64,000 bases of DNA from Dromiciops gliroides. Its lineage: Eukaryota; Chordata; Mammalia; Microbiotheria; Microbiotheriidae. Numbering within the stretch: the first letter of the stretch is position 1; each line of letters opens with the position of its first letter. Position numbers and translations under genes: made by a program. The notes beneath the pieces are model-generated. The model had not been told where the DNA came from and ran no database searches. It saw only the letters and a program-made list of their open reading frames with translations. The stretch is taken from positions 302,953,468-303,017,467 of the forward strand of contig NC_057861.1 of assembly GCF_019393635.1 (NCBI RefSeq), read 5' to 3'. This document shows positions 11,746 through 24,091 of this stretch, in pieces.

Positions 11746-11999
11746 TATGCCAGTTTAGAGCAAGGTGGGGAGGAGGAGGTAGAGGAACACTTAGAAAATC
11801 TACCAAAGACTGGAAAGGGGACAGTTGGGAACAATTAAGTGGCCATCATAATGTGGGGATTTTTTCTTTCCAATTTTATAGTCTGAAAGTTAAGGAGACT
11901 AGTGAGAGGAGGGAAAGAGCCTCTAGATTCTCATAACTTTATTTGAAATAACAGAGAATGTATATTTCATATTGCTCTTCTTGACAATACAGAAGATCA

Positions 12000-12595
12000 T
12001 GGGATCATAGATTTAAAGCTGGAAGGAATCTTAGATACCATCTAGTCCAGCATTTTCATTTTTACAGATGAGGAAATTGAGCTCCAGAGAGGTTGTGATT
12101 TAATCATAGCATCATCATAAATGAAGGGTCATTCCAGCCCAAAGAGTCATCTAACCCAATCCCTTCATTTTACAGGAACAGAGGCCCAAAGAGGTTAATT
12201 GACTTGCCCAAGGTCATACAGGTGACCTAGAACCATAAAGCAGCACCGGAAAATTTTGATTGAAAAAATATGACCCTTAAAACTGTGTCACCTCCACCAT
12301 GGACCTCATTTGTATAACGTTGGTCTAGTCCAGCATATTTTTTTTCCAATTTTCTTTGATTTAGTACCATTTATTCCTTACATAGTCCATTCAGAGCTTT
12401 GGATGGAACCCACTGTCATTGAATATGGAAAGAATTTATTTATATGAAATCTTTCGAGGTCTCCTTTATTCATCTATTTGTTCCTTCTCCCAGTTTCATT
12501 GTCAGAGTCACATAGATAACAGAGTTGGGATTTTAATACAAGTAATATGACTCAAAGGCCAATCCTCTTTCTGCTATACCACCAGATCAACAAGA
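12000..12595 (-). mobile_element. MIR-type CORE-SINE fragments
   Basis: Reverse MIR words at 12002-12250: TAAAGCTGGAAGGAATCTTAG, ACAGATGAGGAAATTGAG, AGAGGTTAATTGACTTGCCC, AAGGTCATACAG. The remaining terminal part is near 12510-12595, after about 230 unassigned bases. Confidence 0.75.
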
Positions 12596-12691
12596 GTTTT
12601 ATACAATATCTCTCTAACCATCTGGTTCCCGATAATAGCTTTGCAGCTATTAATTCAAACAAATATAGAAAGGTAAGTCCCTAATTGACAC

Positions 12692-13557
12692 TGTGGAAAT
12701 TTATTTTGATTTGGGGACCCTACCTTTAGGCTGAGATTAGAAAGCCTTAGGCCCTCAGGGTCTCTCCCCCTCCTCCTCAGCTTCAGCTGAGCGGAAAAAG
12801 CCCCTTGGGCTATACAAGACGCCAGGTCAGACAGCTGGGGGGGGGGAAAAAGCTCCCTCTGCTCCCTCCGACCTGAGTGGAGCTATCTGAAAGATAGCCT
12901 GTGCTGAAGCACATGAAGTGGGAGTGCACACCCCCCCAAACCAGCCACAGCCCTGGCTGGCAGATTAGCTTGGTCTGTGGGGGCGAAGGAAGCCCTGAGA
13001 TTTGAGTGGACAGAAGAAAAGGTATATACAGACCTGGGAGTTAGACAGAAAAAGGAAGGAGGGGGATGGACTAGGTAGACTAGAGAAGGACAGACTAGGA
13101 GAGAGGCTGATTAGAGGGGAGCACGGAGGAGAGTTTGGTTCAGAAAAGGAGAGATGCAGCTGACAAGGTTACAGGCCTTAATGCAAACTGGGGAAAGTGT
13201 AACGTGCCCTGAGGCCAGAGGTGGCTAAGGCCCTTATTGTATTCAAGAAGTTCGAAGTACAGCAGGTGGGGAAAAGCCAGTGGAAAGAGACCACAGGAAA
13301 GCAGTCAGGTTGTACATTTTATTTCCCTGTATTCTTAATTTTAAATAGTATCTCATAAATAAACTCTGCTTTGATTATTTAGTTAAGAGGCTTCTTATTC
13401 TTTAGATTATCAATAGTGGAGCAGTGTGGTGGAACTTTGTAAATGGCCCACATTAAATTAATGAAGTCAGATAGCCAAATAGTCAAAAGTCCCCAAATTA
13501 GTCATCCATAGATCAGTCCCCCCAAAATTAGGCTAGTCAATTTAAAATATTTTCACA
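12692..13557 (+). mobile_element. Solo-type LTR of an old retrovirus-like element (fossil)
   Basis: About 866 bases starting TGTGGAAATTTATT and ending near TTTCACA. It has a TATATA box at 13023 and an AATAAA signal at 13358-13363 at the spacing of an LTR. A word TGGCGACCATGAAGGGAC at 13564-13581 sits where a primer-binding site would be. No gag, pol or env text follows, so the element is broken and survives as an LTR with at most a short internal stub. I cannot name the family with certainty; an ERV-class LTR is most likely. No partner LTR is in view. Confidence 0.65.
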
Positions 13558-13769
13558 TTTTAATGGCGACCATGAAGGGACTTACAGCCCAATTATAATT
13601 TTTCTAAATTTATCATTTTTCATATAATCATAATTTTTCATAAATCCAATTATATCTAATTTTTCCAGGTTAGTTATAGTTATGAATAATTAATTTTTTT
13701 ACAACACACATGTTCTCTTTGGACTACAACTCTCAGAAGGCTTTGTACAAGATTTACCATATCATGCAA

Positions 13770-14027
13770 GAGGCAGTCAAATGGTACAGTAAAGTGCTGA
13801 ACCCAGAGAAAGGAAGACCTTAGTTCAAATCTGACCTCAGACACTTATTAGCTATATGTCCCTGAATAAGTCACATTGCCTATCTGAGCCTCAGTTTTCT
13901 GATCTGTAAAGTGGGGATAATAATCACACTCATTCCCATGTTTGTTCTGAAGATAAAATGAGATAATATTTGTAAAGCACTTTGCAAATGTTAAAGTATA
14001 ATTCAAATGCTAGCTATTATATCCCCA
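13770..14027 (+). mobile_element. CORE-SINE (MON1/MIR type)
   Basis: Complete order: head, GTTCAAATCTGACCTCAGAC, CTGAGCCTCAGTTTTCTGAT, AAAATGAGATAATATTTGTA, TTTGCAAATG, GCTAGCTATTAT. Confidence 0.88.
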
Positions 14028-14149
14028 AATACAGAACTCTGATTCTATGGATTTAATTATAGCATATATAGTTTAATGAGAAGAGAGTCTGATGGGGCAT
14101 GAGTGAAATAAATGAATGAATGAAGAATGAATTTAATGCTATATGCTCA

Positions 14150-14250
14150 GTATTGGAATAGTAATATAAAAACTAGACAATCACTGACCTTAAGAAGTTT
14201 ACATTCTAATTGTGGAGAGACAACTATGTAGGAAAACAGATAGCAATGCC
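14150..14250 (-). repeat. L2 3' fragment
   Basis: Reverse L2 tail words including CTTAAGAAGTTTACATTCTA. Confidence 0.55.
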
Positions 14251-15059
14251 CAGCAGATGGATGCATCACACAGTCAGTATGTCAGAAATGGAACTTGAAA
14301 TCATCTTTATAACTCTGAGGCTAGCTTTATAAACATGATACCATCTAATAGGCTAGATTTATACTATTAATAGAAAAATGATTGGTTTAACATTAGGAAA
14401 GCTATCAAATAATAATTCATGTTAATAAAAAATGTCACATGACTATGTGACATACAGGAAAAAGCCTTTATCAAAACACATCAATCATTTATGTTTTAAA
14501 GGCACTAAAAAGAATTTAATGTGATCAAAATAATTAAAGCAAGTGCTTATCTCTAATAGAGAAAAACTGGAACTTTCCCAATAAGACCTGTGGTAAAGCA
14601 AGAGTGTTCACTATCTTCACTATTACTTTATATAGTGCTAACATACTAGCTATAAGAAAAAATGTTGAAGAAGTAAGTATAGTCAAAAGGCTGGTTTATT
14701 TAGAGAACCCTAAAGAATCAATGAAAAAAATTAATAACTTTCCTGAAATAACGGGATTTGAAATAAAGCCACAGAAATCATTAGTCTTTCTGTTTTTTAC
14801 TAACAAGACCTAGGACAAAAAGTTAGTAAGAGAAATTCCATTAAAAATAACTACAAAATTTGAAATATTTGGAAGTTAACACATAAAATACATATAAACA
14901 CACCTTCAAAATATTTATAGAAATAAAGGAAGACAAATAGTTGGAGATATATTCATCATTCATGTTTGGGCCAACAAATATATTAAAATCGTTATATTAT
15001 CTAAATTAATTTCTAAGTTTAGTGCTATGCCATCAAGTTACTAATAGTCTACCTTACTT

Positions 15060-15290
15060 CTTTTTGTTGTTGTTGAGTTGTTTCAGTCATGTCCATCTAT
15101 TCATGATTCCATTTGTGGTTTTCTTGGCCCAGATACTGGAGTGCTTTGCCATTTCCTTCTCCAGCTTATTTTACAGATGAGGAAATTGAGGCAAATAGGA
15201 TTAAGGTACTTACCCAGGGTACACAGCTAGTAAATGACTCAGATCCTCCTGTCTCCAGTGTCAGTATTCTATCTACTGTGCAAAAGAGCT
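15060..15290 (-). mobile_element. Marsupial tRNA-type SINE (TTGTTGTTGAGTTGTTTCAG type)
   Basis: Words TTGAGTTGTTTCAGTCATG, TACTGGAGTGCTTTGCCATT and GATGAGGAAATTGAGGCAAA. The same family recurs at 51984-52236. It is inserted in the old L1. Confidence 0.8.
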
Positions 15291-16239
15291 GCTCAATCTG
15301 CTTTATAGAGATAGTTATAGCAATTAATACTATATGCCAAAATAAACTCCAAATTGATATTTTCTAAAAATAAAAGCTTATTCGTATTAATGGAAGACAG
15401 TACCTTTCAAATCTATGGTTGGGGACAATTCTTAACTAGGGAAGGGATAAAAGTGATTATAAAATAGAAAATAAACTATTTCAAATACATAAAATCTAAA
15501 ACATTTTGCATGAACAAAACCAATGTAGCATATATAGAAAGTAAAATTGTCAATTGGAAAAATCTTTGCATTAAATATTTTTGGTAAAAATCTGATATCC
15601 AGATATAAAGGGAATTAACCTAAATATACAAAAATAGAAGTCATTCTCCACTAGATAAGGAATAAAAAGTTATTAACAAATTGTTTTCAGAAGAAGAAAT
15701 GTAAATGATAAAAAACTATCTGGCAAAATCATCTAAATAATCAATGATAAGAGAAATGAATATTTAATTCTGAAGTTTTACCTAATACCCAACAAATTGG
15801 CAAAAATTACAATACAAATAGCTAATGTTAGAGGGGTTACAGCTGAGAATTTGTTCAAATCTACAAATTATAACTATTCAAGAAAAGCACTAAATTGTTC
15901 ATACTCTTTGACCCAGCAATCTAAATACTGAGAATATACCCCATGGAGAGCAAAGACAGAAAGAAATAGTCTATATATTACAAAATATTGATAGCATGAC
16001 TCTCTGTGGTAGCCCCCAAAATGCTGAAAACAAAGCATGTATCTATTTATTGGAGGATGGTTCAATAAATTGTGTTATATGGATATAACAGAATATTACT
16101 GGGCCATAAGAAATAATTAACATTAAAAATTCACAGAAATGTAGAGAGACTTGTAGAAATTTCATAAATGAAATACAGAAATGAGAACAATATACAACAA
16201 CTAAAGGAAAATAACATTAAAAGACATAAATTAAATTGA

Positions 16240-16495
16240 TTCAATAATAATAATAATAGCTGACATTTATATATTGATTGAAGGTTTACAAAACACTTTA
16301 CATATGCAGTCTCATTTGATCCTCACCACAACCCTGGGAGGTAGGTGTTATTTTTATCTTCACTTTATTGATGAGGAAATTGAGTATAAGAGAGATTGAC
16401 TTGTCCATGGTCTCATAGGTTGTAATTAAGTGTCTGATGCAATATTAGAACCTAGCTCTTCCTGATTCCAAGTACAGCACTCTATCCTAACTTGA
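16240..16495 (-). mobile_element. CORE-SINE (MON1 type)
   Basis: AATAATAATAGCTGACATTT, CACTTTACATATGCAGTCTC, ACAACCCTGGGAGGTAGGTG and GATGAGGAAATTGAG in reverse order. Confidence 0.88.
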
Positions 16496-16834
16496 TCCCA
16501 AAGCTAGGAGATGAAACTCAACTTTCTCTTCTAGTTAGAGAAGTAATAGTCTACAAGTACACGATAAGGTGCAATCTTTCAGATATGGTCATTGTATTGA
16601 TTTGTTTTGCTGAACCCTATTTCTTATTATGAGAGGATTATATTAGGGTGGGAGTAGTATCAACATATAACAACAATGTAAAAGAAGTATCATTTTTAAA
16701 GGAATACATTGTAAGAGCATAGCAAAGGCTACTAAAATCATTAGCTATGCTAGAAGCCACCAGTCTAAACCTGTCAATCAATAAGTGTCAGTTCTGCAGA
16801 GCCTCTATCAAGTATGAAAGTCACATTTTTTGTC

Positions 16835-17268
16835 TTTCATTTTTGAAGAGGACCAATGACATCACAGAGTGATGTCCTGACTTGGAAATGAATTGGATTG
16901 AATTGAGGCAGCCTCAGTCTGCCTCTCAAAGTCATCAAAGTCCAGTGGCAGGACAAAAGTCAAGACAACTGGCAATGGCCTGAGATGCAATGGACTACCT
17001 TGATATCTTCAATGTTTGAACAAGCTCTAAGTACTCCAAAGCAGCTGCTTCAGCTATCTTCATGGAAGTTGGAACATTATTTGCATCTACCCATTCCACT
17101 GGGGAAGCCTTCACCTGCTTGGCATAGATATCCCCCTAACTCACTGACATGTTTGAGACCTGTTGGTTACCCTCACCCTGGTTTAGGCCATCCACAAAGA
17201 TGGTTTTACCAGGGTGTGGCTGCCACAAATGCTACAGCTTCTTAGATCCACAGGTGAGAGTATCTCAG
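16835..17268 (+). repeat. Unnamed interspersed repeat, copy 1
   Basis: About 430 bases starting GAAGAGGACCAATGACATCAC and ending CCACAGGTGAGAG. The last 190 bases recur reversed at 37135-37275 with about 70-75 percent identity by eye. It has no A-tail and no long open frame, and I cannot assign its class. I recall similar text as a common marsupial repeat, but cannot name it. Confidence 0.6.
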
Positions 17269-17269
17269 C

Positions 17270-17780
17270 AGGTAATGAATACTAATCCCAAGAAAATAGA
17301 AACACTTTCCTCTTGGCCACAATCAAAGAACTTTTGAGAACTAAAGATTTTTTCTAGGATTTGGTGGCTAATATGGGAAGTTTGTGAAGAACTTGCATTG
17401 TTTCTAAACCTCCAGATGGCCTTACTCGTGAATATATAGTCAAGAAAAACTGGGAATAGAAAGACAAAAGAAGACAAAGTAGTCTAAATTCTTCAGCAAC
17501 TGTTGGAGATCTTGGGGATGAGAAATGTGAGCAGGTATTCAGGGAACTGGTCAGTTTCCATTCACTTGTAGGAGTGTTGGCTTATGCAGATCCAGGTGTT
17601 TCATTTGTGTTACATACTTATACCAGTCTAAAAGGCTTTGGAGCAGTTTTATATATATATAGTTTATATATATATAGTTTTATATAAGGAGAGCAATATC
17701 CACCTAATATATTCCCAGTTGAGGACTCTCTGACAATGAGACTCATTATCTCATCTAGCCATTGGAGTTCTTAACTATAA
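17270..17780 (+). mobile_element. Ty3/gypsy-type pol fossil (RT end to RNase H)
   Basis: Weak but ordered matches to the gypsy RT/RNase H junction: a NPKKIETLSSWPQ-like word near 17285, a later LAYADPG-like word near 17580, then a KGFGAVLY-like word near 17620. It is an old, clearly broken fragment with no LTRs in view, probably of the ancient mammalian gypsy (MamGyp-like) kind, with several breaks and an AT expansion at 17648-17685. Confidence 0.6.
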
Positions 17781-17874
17781 AGTGGCCCATCACTGATAAT
17801 CTGTGAGTCTATGTGACTGTATGTGTATACAAAATCAGCACGAATATATGAGGAAGAACCATTCTACCACAGAT

Positions 17875-18150
17875 AAGTGGCCAAAGATATCATATGATAA
17901 AAATTCACAAATCACTAAGAAAATTGTGAATAAAATAAGTATGTTTTTTAAACAAGTCCACCTCACATCCATCAAATTGGCAAAGATAATAAAAGACAAA
18001 AGTTTTAAATATTAGAGAGTCTGTGAGAAAAAAAAGTAGTGATTGGTAGAAATGTGAATTAGTCTAATTCTGAAAAATGATTTGATATTATTCTAGAAAA
18101 GTCACTAAACTGTACATCCCTCTTAACACACATGTTGCTACTAGGAACCA
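17875..18150 (+). mobile_element. Old L1 ORF2 C-terminal remnant
   Basis: Text of the ...CCTCACATCCATCAAATTGG and AAATGATTTGATATT type matches the ORF2 end. Very decayed. Confidence 0.55.
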
Positions 18151-19789
18151 GTTTGAATAAAGGAAAGAGCAAGAAGTGAAAGGACAGATCGCACAACTAT
18201 ATCAGCTATGTTCTAAGCTGAAAAGGATACATTTTTAAGTTGCTTTTGGGAAGTAAGTATATCTAAATAAAGGAACAGATTGAAAGAGAATCATAGAGGT
18301 CACTCAGCAGATCAGTGAGTTTGGCAGTGTAGAAGTTGCATTAATCAAGTACTTTTGGTTATTTAAATAAAATGCATTTATTTATTTTTATAACATTGCC
18401 CCTGTCCCATTGAATGATTAAAAAGAAACTCTTTCTAACAAATATGCATAGTCCAACAAAATGAATTCCAACATTGACTGTGTCCAAAAATATGTGTCTC
18501 ATTCTGCCTTTTAAGTCCAACACTTCTCTGTCAAGAGGAGGCCAATGTGTTTTATTTTTAGTCCTCTGGACTCATGGTTTGTCATTTCATTATTCAGAGA
18601 TCTAAAGTATTTGAAATTTATATTTCTTTACAATTCCATTATCAATGTATATATTATTCTCCTAGTTCTTGTTCATCAGTTCATAGAAATCTTCCCAGTT
18701 TCCTCTGAAGTTGTTCATTTCATTATCACTTATGACAAAATAGGTGGGCACACCCTTATTTTTTCACTTTTTGGCTCTTCTGGGTGTGTGGGGGGGAAAG
18801 CTGCTATATTTTATGTATTTTTGCATCTAGTTTTTCCTTTTTATTTGACTCCTTTGGGGTATAGGCCTACTAAAAGCATAAAGGGTTCAAAGATATGCAT
18901 AGTTTATTAAATTTTGGGACATATTTCCAAATTGCTTTTCAGAATGGCTGGACCAATCCATAGCTCCACCAATAATTCACAAACATTCCTGTTTTTGTAG
19001 CTTCACCAATATTTGCCATTTTCTTCTTTTGTCATCTTTGCTGATCTGATAGTTGTGAGGTGCAATTTCAAAGTTGCTTTAATTTGTATTTCTCTATTAG
19101 TTATTTGGAGCATTTTCCCCCTTTTGAAGTTGTTAATAGCTTTTATTTCTTTCTTTGAAAACAGCCTTTTAATATCCTTTATTGGTAAATGGCTCATAGT
19201 CTTATAAATTTGAATGAGTTCCTCAAATATTTTGGATATGAGACCCACGAGAAATTAATTGCAAAGATTTTTAACCAGTTACCTGTTTCCCATCTAATTA
19301 TAATCATTAGATTTGTTTGTACAAATATGTTTCAACTTCGTCTAAGCAAAATTATCCATTTTATCTTCTCTGATCATCTCTATCACTTGTTTAGTCATGG
19401 ACTCTTCATATGAAAGGTAATTTCTTCTTTGCTCCTCTAACTTGGTTATGATCTTAACATTTATGTATAACTCATGCATCCATTTGGAGTTTATTTTAGT
19501 GTATGGTATGAGATGCTGAACAAAAAAATAACTTTTTCCAGAATGCTGTCTAATTTTCCTAACAACTTTTATTTAATAGAATGCTTATCTCAATAATAGA
19601 AGTCTTTGGATTTATCAAACACTATGCTGCCATGTTCATTAGCTTCTGTATGCTACATGCCCAATCTATTCCACTGATAAATTATTTTATTCTTAACCAA
19701 ATCCAAATCACTTTAATTATTATTGCATTGTAGTATCACTTGAAATCTAGTACTGATAAATGTTCTTTCATCCAACTCTTTTTTGATTG

Positions 19790-20030
19790 GCCATCTAGAG
19801 TGCCAGACTTGGAATCAGGAAGATCTGAAATTGAATCCTGCCTCGGAGATTTGCTAACTTTGTGAAACAGGCTCTGGTTGCCTCAGTTTCCTCATCTGTA
19901 AAATGAGGATAATAATATGACCTATTTCCTAGGTTGTGAGGATCAAATGAGATAATATGTGCAAGTTTTTGCACACCTTAAAGCACAATTATAAATGCTA
20001 GCTATTACTATTAGCAATAATAATAATATT
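19790..20030 (+). mobile_element. CORE-SINE (MON1 type) inside old L1
   Basis: GAATCAGGAAGATCTGAAAT, CCTCAGTTTCCTCATCTGTA, AAATGAGATAATATGTGCAA and AAATGCTAGCTATTA. Its presence shows the host L1 is at least as old as MON1 activity. Confidence 0.88.
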
Positions 20031-20792
20031 TGAGTTTTTTACTTTTTATTCCTCTCCATGATTTTTTTCCTAGCTCAATTTAATAATCCTTTGGTGGAGT
20101 GATTAGTACGACACTGAATAAATTAATTAATGTAGGTAGCATTGTCATTTTAATTGTATTGGTTCAAGGTATCCATAAAAATTAAAATGCCCATGAACCC
20201 TTTGATTCCAAAATACCCATAAAATTTCTCCAATTATGTAGGTTTGTTTTTATTTCTGCAGAGTGCTATATACTTGGATTCATATAGTTCCTAGATGTAT
20301 CTTTATAAATATATTTCCAAATATCTTATGTCTTCCAAACTTACTTTAAATGGAATTTCTCTTTCTAGCTATTCCTGCTAACTGATATTGGTAATAATGC
20401 ATTTTAAAATATATTATTTTTTCCAATTATATGTGAAAATAATTTTAACATTCTTTTAAAAAAAACCTGAGCTCCAAATTATCTTCCTCACTCTATTTAC
20501 TCCTCCCTTTCAGAGACTGCAAGGAATTTGATATGGTTTATACATGGGCAGTCATGCAAAACATATCTCTATATTAGTCATGTTGTGAAAAAAAAAAACA
20601 CAGACCAAAAAAAAATGTAACAAAATACAAAATGGAGTTATCCCTTTCACATCATGACTTTTCCCATCAAGGTCTCAATACATCAGAGGTTGGCATAAGA
20701 ACTTAAAGGAATTTGGGGGGAGTTTTGTGGAAGTTCTAGATGATGCACAAAGACCAGCAGAAGACATGAAAAAAGTTTAGAAGTCAGAAAGG

Positions 20793-20885
20793 CATTTTGT
20801 ATGTATGTATGTGAATATGTATGTATGTATGCATACACATACATACACACATACATGCATATACACATTTATAAACACATACTCA
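20793..20885. repeat. (TATG)n/(CATA)n microsatellite
   Basis: TATGTATG runs followed by CATACACATACATACACA. Confidence 0.9.
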
Positions 20886-21887
20886 ATATACATATAATAT
20901 TGTATAATATCAACATAGTTTTTTTCTTTTAATACCATAATAATTCAGACTTCTTTTCTGGTACAAAGGGAAGGCCAAAAAATTTTACCCAGATTATCTA
21001 GACCTCAGGGGTGCCACACCCCTAATCCCCATAACTGTAGTATGGTCCAATTTGCATTCGGACTTCATCAGTTCTTTCTCTGGAGGCAGATAGAATTTTT
21101 TTTTTATCATAAGTCCTTCAGAATTTTCTTGCATCTTTATATTGCTAAGAATAGCTAAGCAATTCACAGTTGTTCATTATACAATATTGCGGTCACTATG
21201 TATAATGATCTCTGGTTCGGCTCACTTTACTTTGCATCAGTTAATGTAGTTGTTCCAGGTTTTTCTGAAAGCCTCCTGTTCATCATTTATTATAGCACAA
21301 TAGTATTCCACATCACAACTTGTTCAGCCATTTCCCAATTGATGGGTATTTCCTCAATTTTGAATTCTTTGCTACCACAAATAAGAACTGCTATAAATAT
21401 TTTTTGTACATATAGGTCATTTCCTTTGGTTTTTTTTTTTATCTCTTTGGGATACAGACCTAATAGTGGTATTTCTGGGTTAAAGGGTAAGCACAGTTTT
21501 ATAGTCCTCTGGGCACAGTTCTAAAATGCTTTCCAGAATGGTTGGATCAGTTCACAATGCCACCAACAGTGCTTTAGTGTCCCACTTTTCCCATATCCCC
21601 TCCAACATTCATCATTTTACTTTTCTGTCATTTAACCCAATCTGACAGATGAGCAATAGCACCTCAGAGTTATTTTAATTTGCATTTCTCTAATCAATAA
21701 TGATTTGGAGCTTTTTTATCTGCCTATAGATAGCTTGATTTCTTTGTCTGAAAACTGCCTGTTCATCTCCTTTGACCATCTATCAACTGGGGAATGATTT
21801 GTATTTTTATAAATTTGACTCAATTCTCTATATATTTGAGAAGTGAGGCCTTTATCAGAGAAACTTGCTACAAAAATTCCTTTCCCA

Positions 21888-22054
21888 GGGGCAGCTAGGT
21901 GGTACAGTGGATAAAGCATTGGCCCTGGGTTCAGGAGGACCTGAGTTCAAATGTGGCCTCAGACATTTGGCACTTACTAGCTATGTGACTCTGGGCAAGT
22001 CACTTAACCCTCATTGCCCCCCCCCCCCCCCGCCACACACACACACATACACAC
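21888..22054 (+). mobile_element. WSINE-type SINE inside L1 ORF2
   Basis: Full-length; ends in a C-run and (CA)n instead of poly-A. Target duplication AATTCCTTTCCCA (21875) and AATTCCCTTCCCC (22055). Confidence 0.93.
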
Positions 22055-22647
22055 AATTCCCTTCCCCCACCCCCAGTTTTCTGTTTTCCTTCTAATTTTG
22101 GCTGCATTTGGTTTTGTTTGTGCAAACCCTTTTTAATTTAATTTAATCAAAATTATTCATTGTTCATCCTCTAATGATTTCTGTCTCTTGTTTGGTCATA
22201 AATTCTTCCTTTACCCATAGATCTGACAAATAAAGTATTCCATGCTCCCCTAATTTTCTTATAGTTTCCCCCTTTATGTCTAAATCATGTACCCATTTTG
22301 ACCTTGTCTTAGTATGCAATGGGAGATGTTAGTCTATACCTAGTTTCTGCCAAATTGTTTTCCTGTTTCCCAGGAGTTTTTGTCAGATAGTGAGCTCTTG
22401 TCACAAAAGCCTGGATCTTTGGGTTTATCAAATACTAGATTACTATGGTCATTACCCACTGTGTATTATGTACCTGATCAATTCCATTGATCCACAACTC
22501 TTTCTTAGCCAGCACCAGATTGTTTTGATGATTATCACTTTTATATCTATGTTTATATCTAATCTATATCTAAAACTATAACTCATATTTATAGTTTGAG
22601 ATCTGATATAGCTAAGCTACCTTCATTCATATTTCTATTATATATTA

Positions 22648-24091
22648 ATTATAAATTTTATTTATTTATTTAGAATTTTTCCCGTTACATGTTAAAAACA
22701 TTTCACATTGATTTTTTAAAGCTTTGTGTTCCAGATTTTATTCCTCCCTCTTGCCTCACCCGTCCTTAAGAAATCAAGCAATTCATTATAAATTATATAT
22801 GTGCAGTCATGCAAAACATTTTCACATTAGTCATGCTGTGAAAGAAAACAGACAAAATATCTTTAGAAAGAGGAACTAACAAATAAAATTATATTTCAAT
22901 CTGTATTCAGATACCATCAGTTCTTTCTCTGTTGGTGGTTTGCATTTTTCATATGTCCTTCTGATAGCATCCTGCTCATCATTTCTTTCACAATTACTAT
23001 TGCTAACTATATTCCCCTCCATCCTATTTCCTCCCCCTGATATCCCTCCTCAAAAGTGTTTTGCTTTTTACTGCCCCCTTCCCCAATCTTCCCTCCCTTC
23101 CTTTGCCTTTCCCCCTTAATCCCCTTCCCCTCCCACTTTCCCTCAGGTGAAAATATATTTCTATACCCACTTGAGTGTGCATGTTATTCCCTCTTTGAGC
23201 CAATTTTGATGAGAATAAGCCTCACTCACTCCCCTGCTCATTCCCCATCTTCCCCTCCACTCCACAAGCTTTTTCTTGGTTCTTTTATATGACCTACTTT
23301 ACCACCTTCCACCTCTCCCTTTCCCTTTATTCCAGTGTATTCCTCTTACCCCTTAACTTTATTTTAAAGATGTTATCATGGGTCAGCTAGGTGACACAGT
23401 GTACAAAGCACCAGCCCTGGACTCAGGAGACCCTGAGCCCAAATTTGGCCCCAGACATAAGCCACCCTACCCTGCCTTCCCCAGAAAAGACAAGGATAAG
23501 CAAAAAATAAGTGCTTTACATATATCGTCCCTATTCAATTCATACCTGTGCCCTTTGTCTCAGTATATTTCTTTCAGCTGCCCTAATACTGAGAAAGTTC
23601 TTATGAGTTAGATGTATTATCTTCCCATGTAGGAATGTAAATAGTGTAACCTTTTAATGTCCCTCATGGTTTCTTTTTCCTGTTTACCTTTTTATGCTTC
23701 TCTAGGGTCTTGTATTTGAAAATCACATTTTCTATTCCGTTCAAGTCTTTTCATCACAAATGGCTGAAAGTCCCTTTTTCATTGAAATACCATTTTCCCC
23801 TGAAATATTATAATCAGTTTTGCTGGGTATGTGATTCTTGGCTTTACTCCTAGTTCCTGCCTGGGGCTGGATCTGCACCATGACCTGTGCTTCTCTATTG
23901 ACTGGTTCATAGACCTTCCCTGTTGCCCATTTAAGAAGTCTTTGGCTGGAAAATGGTTTCCCTCTGTTCTTTTGTGGGTTCTGCTGCTCCAAGAATTGTC
24001 TTATGGCATTATTTTGAAGATATGTGGATGTTTCATGTTGGGAGCAACAAGGGTCACAGCCTTTCCTCTGCCATCTTGGCTCTTCCCCCAT
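22648..24091 (-). mobile_element. Half-L1-like element, copy B, with embedded SINE segment
   Basis: Minus-strand order: 5' UTR starting GAGCCAAGATGGCAGAGG near 24085, ORF1 end about 23850-23650, SINE-derived segment 23510-23378, purine-rich 3' region 23340-23000, L1 3' terminus 22980-22648. The ORF1 RRM region present in copy A is deleted. The flank ATATTTCTATTATATA at its left recurs beyond copy A on the right. Confidence 0.72.
23378..23512 (+). repeat. SINE-derived segment embedded in half-L1 copy B
   Basis: GTCAGCTAGGTGACACAGTG then AAAGCACCAGCCCTGGACTC is the WSINE-type head. The tail diverges into ACATAAGCCACCCTACCCTG. Flanks ATGTTATCATGG and ACATATATCGTCC correspond to those in copy A. 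Confidence 0.8.

Larger units (their letters stand above)
14300..16680 (+). mobile_element. Old L1, ORF2 RT region to 3' UTR
   Basis: A decayed plus-strand L1. Near 14604-14810 the reverse transcriptase region reads VYLENPKESMKKINNF and GFEIKPQKSLVFL, the segment after the FADD motif. The ORF2 end text lies at about 15600-16215 (CATAGAATATTACTGGGCCATAAG-like) and the 3' UTR at about 16500-16680. Two SINEs split it, at 15060-15290 and 16240-16495. Many stops and shifts are present. Confidence 0.8.

Noticed and set aside
15113-15367. 84-codon frame
   Set aside because: Reads through a tRNA-type SINE inserted in old L1.
21888-21960. tRNA-like heads of SINEs as tRNA genes
   Set aside because: They lack an intact cloverleaf and acceptor pairing and are followed by the SINE body and tail.
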